A stretch of 64,000 bases of DNA from positions 1 to 64,000 of the forward strand of contig CAKTDC010000011.1 of NCBI GenBank assembly GCA_934541015.1, in the 5' to 3' direction. Below are positions 59,063-64,000 of this stretch, piece after piece; positions within the stretch are counted from its first letter, which is position 1, and every line of letters starts with the position of its first letter. The position numbers and the translations under genes are program-made. The DNA comes from an uncultured Luteimonas sp. (GTDB taxonomy: Bacteria; Pseudomonadota; Gammaproteobacteria; Xanthomonadales; Xanthomonadaceae). The notes below the pieces were generated by a model, which worked only from the letters and a program-made list of their open reading frames with translations, did not search any database and had not been told where the DNA came from.

Positions 59063-60535
59063 ATGTGCGGAATCGTCGGCATCGCAGGCACTTCGGACGT
59101 CGCGGCCTCGCTGTACGACGGGCTGACCGTGCTCCAGCACCGCGGCCAGGACGCGGCCGGCATCGCCACCGCCAACGGCACGCAGCTGCGCGTGCACAAG
59201 GGCAACGGCCTGGTGCGCGACGTGTTCGACGCCAGGACGATGGAGCTGCTCGAAGGCCGCGTGGGCATCGGCCACTGCCGCTATCCGACCGCCGGCAGCG
59301 AGGGCAGCGACGAAGCCCAGCCGTTCTACGTCAACTCGCCCTACGGCATCGCGCTGGCGCACAACGGCAACCTGATCAACACCGAACACCTGCGCCGCGA
59401 GGTGTTCGAGCAGGACCGCCGCAACATCAATACCGGCTCGGATTCGGAAGTGCTGCTCAACGTGTTCGCGCACGAGCTCGACAGGAGCACGGCGCTCACG
59501 CCGGAGGCGGCGTTCGACGCCATCGAGGGAGTTGCCCGGCGCGCGCGCGGCGGCTACGCGGTGGTGGCGGTGGTGCTGGGGCTGGGCCTGGTCGCGTTTC
59601 GCGATCCGCACGGGATCCGGCCGCTGGTGCTGGGCCGGCGTGAAAGCGAAGCCGGCGTCGAGTACGCCATCGCCTCTGAATCGGTGGCGCTGGACATCCT
59701 CGGCTTCGAGCGCCTGCGCGACATCGCCCCGGGCGAGGGCGTGGTGGTGACCCCGCGCGGCGAGCTGCACGCGCGCCAGTGCAGCGCGCCCGGCCAGCAC
59801 GCGCCGTGCATCTTCGAGTACGTCTACTTCGCGCGCCCGGACTCGATGATCGAGAACATCTCGGTGCACAAGGCGCGCATGCGCATGGGCGTGACCCTGG
59901 GCGAGAAGATCCTGCGCGAACGCCCGGACCACGACATCGACGTGGTGATCCCGATCCCGGACACCTCGCGCGATTCGGCGCTGGAGCTGGCCAACGTGCT
60001 CGACGTGAAGTACCGTGAGGGCTTCATCAAGAACCGCTACGTCGGCCGCACCTTCATCATGCCGGGGCAGGGTGAACGTTCGAGGTCGGTCAAGCGCAAG
60101 CTCAACCCGATCCCGCTGGAATTCCGCAACCGGGTGGTGCTTCTGGTCGACGATTCGATCGTGCGCGGTACCACCTCGCGGCAGATCGTGCAGATGGCGC
60201 GCGATGCCGGCGCGCGCAAGGTCTATCTGGCCTCGGCCGCGCCGCCGGTGCGCCACCCGAACATCTACGGCATCGACATGCCCACGCCCGAGGAGCTGAT
60301 CGCGCACGGCCGCAGCGAGGCGGAGATCGAGCGCATGATCGGCTGCGACTGGCTGGTCTACCAGGACCTGGCGGACCTGGAAACCGCGGTGGCGGGGCCG
60401 AAGTTCCCGGGCATGCGCTTCGACAGTTCCTGCTTCAGCGGCGAATACGTCACCGGCGTCGACGCCGGCTACCTGGAAGGGCTCAAGCGCGCGCGCTCGG
60501 ACGACGCCAAGCGGCAGCGCCGGCTGGCGCTTTGA
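59063..60535 (+). CDS. purF: Amidophosphoribosyltransferase
   Basis: 490-residue first enzyme of purine synthesis. The N-terminal glutaminase domain has Cys2 exposed by Met removal (MCGIVGIAG), [19 protein letters not shown] and AHNGNLIN. The phosphoribosyltransferase domain has the PRPP-binding [19 protein letters not shown]. In many relatives cvpA lies between dedD and purF; here only 47 bases separate the SPOR and purF genes. Stop overlaps the next start (TTGA). Confidence 0.96.
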   Translation: MCGIVGIAGTSDVAASLYDGLTVLQHRGQDAAGIATANGTQLRVHKGNGLVRDVFDARTMELLEGRVGIGHCRYPTAGSEGSDEAQPFYVNSPYGIALAHNGNLINTEHLRREVFEQDRRNINTGSDSEVLLNVFAHELDRSTALTPEAAFDAIEGVARRARGGYAVVAVVLGLGLVAFRDPHGIRPLVLGRRESEAGVEYAIASESVALDILGFERLRDIAPGEGVVVTPRGELHARQCSAPGQHAPCIFEYVYFARPDSMIENISVHKARMRMGVTLGEKILRERPDHDIDVVIPIPDTSRDSALELANVLDVKYREGFIKNRYVGRTFIMPGQGERSRSVKRKLNPIPLEFRNRVVLLVDDSIVRGTTSRQIVQMARDAGARKVYLASAAPPVRHPNIYGIDMPTPEELIAHGRSEAEIERMIGCDWLVYQDLADLETAVAGPKFPGMRFDSSCFSGEYVTGVDAGYLEGLKRARSDDAKRQRRLAL

Positions 60536-61368
60536 GCGCGGCGGTGCCGGGCTCGCTGTTCGAGGCGGCGCGCGCCTGCCTGGACGCGGCCGCGGTCGAC
60601 GACAAGATCGCGCTGACCCGCAGGCATGCCGCGAGCTTCCTGCGCGGCGACCTTGCGGTTCCCGACGACGCCCCTGTGCCCGAGCCGATCCGCATGCCCG
60701 GCCGGCCGCCGCGACCGCTGCTGGTGCATCCGCGCGACCTTCCGCGGCGCGGCTTCGGCAGCGACGCCGGGCGGGCGGCCTTCATCCATTCCATCGCCCA
60801 CATCGAACTGAACGCGGTCGACCTGGCCTGGGACGCGGCCTACCGCTTCCGCGGGATGCCGGCGGACTACTACCTCGACTGGGTGCGCATCGCCGACGAC
60901 GAGGCGCGGCACTTCCTCATGCTGCAGGAGCGGCTGCGCGCGCTGGGCCACGGGTACGGCGATTTCGACGCGCACAACGGCCTGTGGGAAATGTGCGAGA
61001 AGACCGCGCACGACGGCCTGGCGCGGATGGCGCTGGTGCCGCGGGTGCTGGAGGCGCGGGGCCTGGACGTGACCCCGGGGATGATCGTGAAGCTGCGCGC
61101 GCTGGGCGACGACGCCACCGCCGACGTGCTCGAGGTGATCCTGCGCGAGGAAGTGGCGCACGTCGCCGCCGGCAGCCGCTGGTTCCGCTGGCACTGCGAC
61201 CGGCGCGGGATCGCGCCGGAGCCGAAGTTCCGCGAGCTGCTGGTCGAGTACGCGCGCGCGGTGCTGCACGGGCCGTTCAACGTCCAGGCACGCAGCGCCG
61301 CGGGCTTCAGCGAGGAAGAACTGGCGGCGCTGCAGGAGGCCGCGGAATCCGCGCGGGAGCGCGCGTAG
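60532..61368 (+). CDS. DUF455-family ferritin-like protein
   Basis: 278-residue protein of the DUF455/ferritin-like superfamily with a helix-bundle core. Metal-ligand-like motifs are [27 protein letters not shown] and [14 protein letters not shown], spaced as in di-iron proteins. The start is probably the TTG at 60532, whose TGA overlap with purF suggests coupling; GTG 60544 is the alternative. The function of the family is poorly known. Its TAG stop lies inside a REP element. Confidence 0.8.
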   Translation: MSAAVPGSLFEAARACLDAAAVDDKIALTRRHAASFLRGDLAVPDDAPVPEPIRMPGRPPRPLLVHPRDLPRRGFGSDAGRAAFIHSIAHIELNAVDLAWDAAYRFRGMPADYYLDWVRIADDEARHFLMLQERLRALGHGYGDFDAHNGLWEMCEKTAHDGLARMALVPRVLEARGLDVTPGMIVKLRALGDDATADVLEVILREEVAHVAAGSRWFRWHCDRRGIAPEPKFRELLVEYARAVLHGPFNVQARSAAGFSEEELAALQEAAESARERA

Positions 61369-61458
61369 GAGCGGCGTCAGTCGCGACCCTGCGACATCCG
61401 GAGCCCGGCAACGCGAGCGCAAGGCGCGGGGTGCCGGATCGCGGCCGACGCCTCCTAC
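61365..61458. repeat. GTAG-type REP/BIME element
   Basis: The left arm GTAGGAGCGGCGTCAGTCGC (61365-61384) and the right arm, GCGGCCGACGCCTCCTAC when read at 61441-61458, form inverted repeats typical of REP sequences in Xanthomonadaceae and pseudomonads. The element fills the gap between two convergent genes, and the TAG of each arm is a stop codon: DUF455 at 61366-61368 and lpxH at 61455-61457. Confidence 0.85.
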
Positions 61459-62186
61459 AGGGACTGCAGGTCGAAGCCGTTGCGATCGACGCGCAGCACC
61501 GAGCCCTGCTCGTACCAGTCGCCGAGCACGATGCGCCGGCATTCGCGATCATCGACCTGCAGGGCGTGGATCGCCGGCCGGTGGGTGTGGCCGTGGATCA
61601 GGGTGTCGACGCCGTAGCGGGCGAAATATTCCGCGATGGTGGCGGGCGTGGCGTCGGTGATCGCCTCCATCGTGCCGGCGCCGCGCAGTTCGCCCTGGCG
61701 CGCCTGGCTGGCCGCGCGCGCCTGCCGCGCGAACGCGAGCCGCGCTTCGAGTGGCTGCGACAGGAAGTCCGCACGCCAGCGCGGATCGCGGGTCTGCGCG
61801 CGGAACTGCTGGTAGGCGGTGTCGTCGCTGCACAGCAGGTCGCCGTGCATGAGCAGCACCGGCTCGCCTTCAAGCATGATCACCGCGGGGTCGGGGAGGA
61901 TCGAGAATCCGGCGCGGCGGGCGTAGCGCTGTCCGAGCAGGAAGTCGCGGTTGCCGTGCTGGAAGAACACCGGCACGCCGGCCGCGGCCAGTGCGGCCAG
62001 CCCCTCGGCCACGCCGGCGCCGGTGTCGGAGGGATCGTCGTCGCCGACCCAGGCTTCAAACAGGTCGCCGAGGATGTACAGCGCGTCGGCTTCCCGCGCC
62101 TGGCCGTCGAGGAAGTCGCGGAACAGCCGGGTGATCCGGGGGCGCGCGGGGTCCAGGTGCAGGTCGGAGACGAAGAGGGTGGGCAT
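61455..62186 (-). CDS. lpxH: UDP-2,3-diacylglucosamine pyrophosphohydrolase
   Basis: 243-residue metallophosphoesterase of lipid A synthesis, cleaving UDP-2,3-diacylglucosamine to lipid X. Metal motifs are [41 protein letters not shown] and [11 protein letters not shown]. The start at 62186 ([10 protein letters not shown]) is chosen by homology; a -10-like TACAAT six bases upstream suggests a leaderless mRNA. Convergent with the DUF455 gene through a REP. Confidence 0.93.
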   Translation of the reverse strand: MPTLFVSDLHLDPARPRITRLFRDFLDGQAREADALYILGDLFEAWVGDDDPSDTGAGVAEGLAALAAAGVPVFFQHGNRDFLLGQRYARRAGFSILPDPAVIMLEGEPVLLMHGDLLCSDDTAYQQFRAQTRDPRWRADFLSQPLEARLAFARQARAASQARQGELRGAGTMEAITDATPATIAEYFARYGVDTLIHGHTHRPAIHALQVDDRECRRIVLGDWYEQGSVLRVDRNGFDLQSL

Positions 62187-62192
62187 CGCGGG

Positions 62193-62198
62193 ATTGTA
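62193..62198 (-). promoter_or_regulatory. Candidate lpxH -10 element
   Basis: TACAAT on the minus strand, followed by CCCGCG and then the ATG. With normal spacing transcription would begin at or within a base or two of the start codon. No -35 consensus is visible. Confidence 0.35.
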
Positions 62199-62401
62199 GT
62201 GGGTCGGGCGCGGCGGCCGCGCGGAACCCCGGGGCCGGGCGGGTCCCGGCCCTGCGGGAAGGGCGTTCCCCGGCCCGCGGGGCGCGGCGTCCACCAGAGC
62301 CCGCGGCGGAGCTTGGCGCCTGCCGAAAGCCGGGTGGAGAGAAGCGACCATCGTCCTGGCGAAAAACCTAGAATGAAGCCACTCCACCTCCCCGGCATCC
62401 C

Positions 62402-63832
62402 ATGAGCTGTCGTACCCGCTTCGCCCCCAGTCCCACCGGCTACCTCCACATCGGCGGCGCGCGCACCGCGCTGTACTGCTGGCTGGAGGCGCGCCACCGC
62501 GGCGGCGAGTTCATCCTGCGCATCGAGGACACCGACCGCGAGCGCAGCACCCAGGCGGCGATCGACGCCATCCTCGACGCCATGGCCTGGCTGGGCCTGG
62601 ACTACGACGAGGGCCCGATCTACCAGACCCAGCGCCTGGACCGCTACCGCGAAATGGCCGAGCGCCTGGTCGCGGAAGGCAAGGCCTACTACGCCTACGA
62701 GTCGAAGGACGAGCTCGACGCGATGCGCGAGGCGGCGATGGCCCGGGGTGACAAGCCGCGCTACAGCGGCCAATGGCGCGACCGCGTCGAAAGCGCCGAC
62801 TACCACGCCTCGCGCGCGGACGACCCGAACCGCGTGATCCGCTTCCGCAACCCGCTCGACGGCACGGTGGCCTGGGACGACAAGGTCAAGGGCCGGATCG
62901 AGATCGCCAACAGCGAACTCGACGACCTGGTGATCTTCCGCCCCGACGGCTACGCCACCTACAACTTCGCGGTGGTGGTGGACGACATCGACATGCGCAT
63001 CACCGACGTCGTGCGCGGCGACGACCACGTCAACAACACCCCGCGCCAGATCAACCTGTACCGGGCGCTGGGCGCGCCGGTGCCGGCGTTCGCGCACCTG
63101 CCGATGATCCTCGACGAGCACGGCGCCAAGCTCAGCAAGCGCACCGGCGCGGCCGACGTGATGCAGTACCGCGACGCCGGCTACCTGCCGCATGCGCTGC
63201 TCAACTACCTGGTGCGGCTGGGCTGGTCGCACGGCGACCAGGAAGTGTTCTCCATCGCGCAGATGCAGCGGCTGTTCGAACTGCAGGACGTGAACGCCAA
63301 GGCCTCGCGCCTGGACCCGGCCAAGCTCGGCTGGCTCAACCAGCAGTACCTGAAGAACGACGACCCGGCGGAGGTGGCGACCCACCTCGAATGGCACCTG
63401 CGGCAGGCCGGCTACGACCTGGCCAAGGGGCCGGCGGCGACCGACCTCGTCGTCGCGCTGCGCGACCGCGTGCAGACGCTGCGCGACATGGCCGAGCGTG
63501 CCGCGGTCTGGTTCGGCCCGCTCGAGCACTACGACGACGCTGCCGTGGCCAAGCACCTCAAGACTGGCGCCGACGCGCCGCTGAAGGACGTGCGCGAGCG
63601 CCTGGCCGCGCTGCCGGAGTGGAACGTCGAGGCTATCGGCGCCGCGCTGCAGGCGACCGCCGAGGCGCTGGGCCTGGGTATGGGCAAGGTCGCGCAGCCG
63701 CTGCGGGTGGCGATCACCGGCACCCAGGTCAGCCCGGACATCGCGCACACCGTCTACCTGGCCGGCCGCGAGGAGGCGCTGGCGCGCATCGACGCGGCCA
63801 TCGCCAGGGTGCCCGCGGCGGCCGCGGGTTGA
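62402..63832 (+). CDS. gltX: Glutamyl-tRNA synthetase
   Basis: 476-residue class I aminoacyl-tRNA synthetase. The HIGH-type signature appears as [11 protein letters not shown] (about 14-24), followed by [13 protein letters not shown]; the KMSKS-type signature is [10 protein letters not shown]. The anticodon-binding helical domain completes it. The start at 62402 ([16 protein letters not shown]) is certain from homology. A TAGAAT hexamer at 62369-62374 may be its -10. It is 215 bases from the divergent lpxH start. Confidence 0.96.
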   Translation: MSCRTRFAPSPTGYLHIGGARTALYCWLEARHRGGEFILRIEDTDRERSTQAAIDAILDAMAWLGLDYDEGPIYQTQRLDRYREMAERLVAEGKAYYAYESKDELDAMREAAMARGDKPRYSGQWRDRVESADYHASRADDPNRVIRFRNPLDGTVAWDDKVKGRIEIANSELDDLVIFRPDGYATYNFAVVVDDIDMRITDVVRGDDHVNNTPRQINLYRALGAPVPAFAHLPMILDEHGAKLSKRTGAADVMQYRDAGYLPHALLNYLVRLGWSHGDQEVFSIAQMQRLFELQDVNAKASRLDPAKLGWLNQQYLKNDDPAEVATHLEWHLRQAGYDLAKGPAATDLVVALRDRVQTLRDMAERAAVWFGPLEHYDDAAVAKHLKTGADAPLKDVRERLAALPEWNVEAIGAALQATAEALGLGMGKVAQPLRVAITGTQVSPDIAHTVYLAGREEALARIDAAIARVPAAAAG

Positions 63833-63863
63833 GCCGGGCGGGTTCCGGCACCATCATGGTGGA

Positions 63864-64000
63864 ATGAACGCGCACGTCCACGCCTGCACCGATCCCAAGC
63901 ACCACGTCCACGACGCCAGGGGCTTCGTGCAGGCGGTGGAGAAGGCCTGCAGCGAGCGCGGCCTGCGCCTGACCCCGATCCGTTCCAGGGTGCTGCGGCT
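63864..64000 (+). CDS. Fur-family metalloregulator (Zur-like), 3' part outside the window
   Basis: The first 45 complete codons of a Fur-superfamily repressor. The His-rich beginning MNAHVHACTDPKHHVHDARG is followed by FVQAVEKACSERGLRLTPIR, the conserved first helix and turn of the DNA-binding domain. The His-rich N-terminus resembles zinc-sensing Zur proteins, but the diagnostic metal sites lie beyond the end. Start 31 bases after gltX stops. Confidence 0.75.
   Translation, partial: MNAHVHACTDPKHHVHDARGFVQAVEKACSERGLRLTPIRSRVLR

Overview
The window is GC-rich chromosomal DNA from a gammaproteobacterium, most likely the Xanthomonadaceae/Lysobacteraceae (Lysobacter, Luteimonas or a close relative). 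This inference rests on protein features: a class II DAHP synthase, an S46 dipeptidyl-peptidase, TonB receptors with an STN domain, the prpB-prpC-acnD-prpF methylcitrate locus, a GTAG-type REP element and GGGATTCGGGATT inverted repeats. No tRNA, rRNA, CRISPR array, prophage or transposase gene was found.

Layout. (1) 1-1191: EF-Tu (tuf). (2) 1666-12886: a cell-surface signalling and uptake cassette between tuf and the S10 operon: ECF sigma factor, FecR-type anti-sigma, STN-containing TonB receptor, and three exported hydrolases (amidohydrolase, M14 and M20 metallopeptidases). (3) 12926-28292: the S10, spc and alpha ribosomal clusters (rpsJ to rplQ, with secY and rpoA). A long structured leader with an attenuator-like hairpin precedes rpsJ. 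Internal promoter candidates precede rpsH and rpsM, and dispersed repeats sit in several intergenic gaps. (4) 28344-36282: housekeeping genes (dsbB, class II DAHP synthase, a DUF2127-type membrane protein, typA, cyclophilin, a PLP aminotransferase, a membrane-anchored glutaredoxin, mdh). (5) 36410-45994: an M14 carboxypeptidase, then a propionate (methylcitrate) locus in which a helix-turn-helix/citrate-synthase fusion gene diverges from prpB-prpC-acnD-[vapBC]-prpF. (6) 45995-49400: a nested palindromic element, a GST, a SleB-type cell-wall hydrolase and an OmpA-family protein. (7) 49542-53608: a small secreted protein and the threonine-degradation genes tdh and kbl, with a HExxH secreted metallopeptidase between them. 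(8) 53729-64000: S46 peptidase, histidine phosphatase, folC, a double-SPOR protein, purF, a DUF455 ferritin-like protein, a REP element, lpxH, gltX and the start of a Fur/Zur-family gene cut by the window end.

How the genes work together. The sigma/FecR/receptor trio looks like a transenvelope switch controlling import of a peptide- or amide-containing ligand, which the three exported hydrolases would process. The prp genes convert propionyl-CoA and oxaloacetate to pyruvate and succinate; the divergent fusion gene and the clustered TTGA/TCAA palindromes between it and prpB suggest local control by a protein that uses a citrate-synthase fold as ligand sensor. Tdh and Kbl convert threonine to glycine and acetyl-CoA.

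The observations I rate most worth a second look are the HTH/citrate-synthase fusion that keeps His-His-Asp active-site residues together with its operator-like palindromes, the structured S10 leader with a terminator-like hairpin, the cassette between tuf and rpsJ, and the toxin-antitoxin pair inside the methylcitrate operon.
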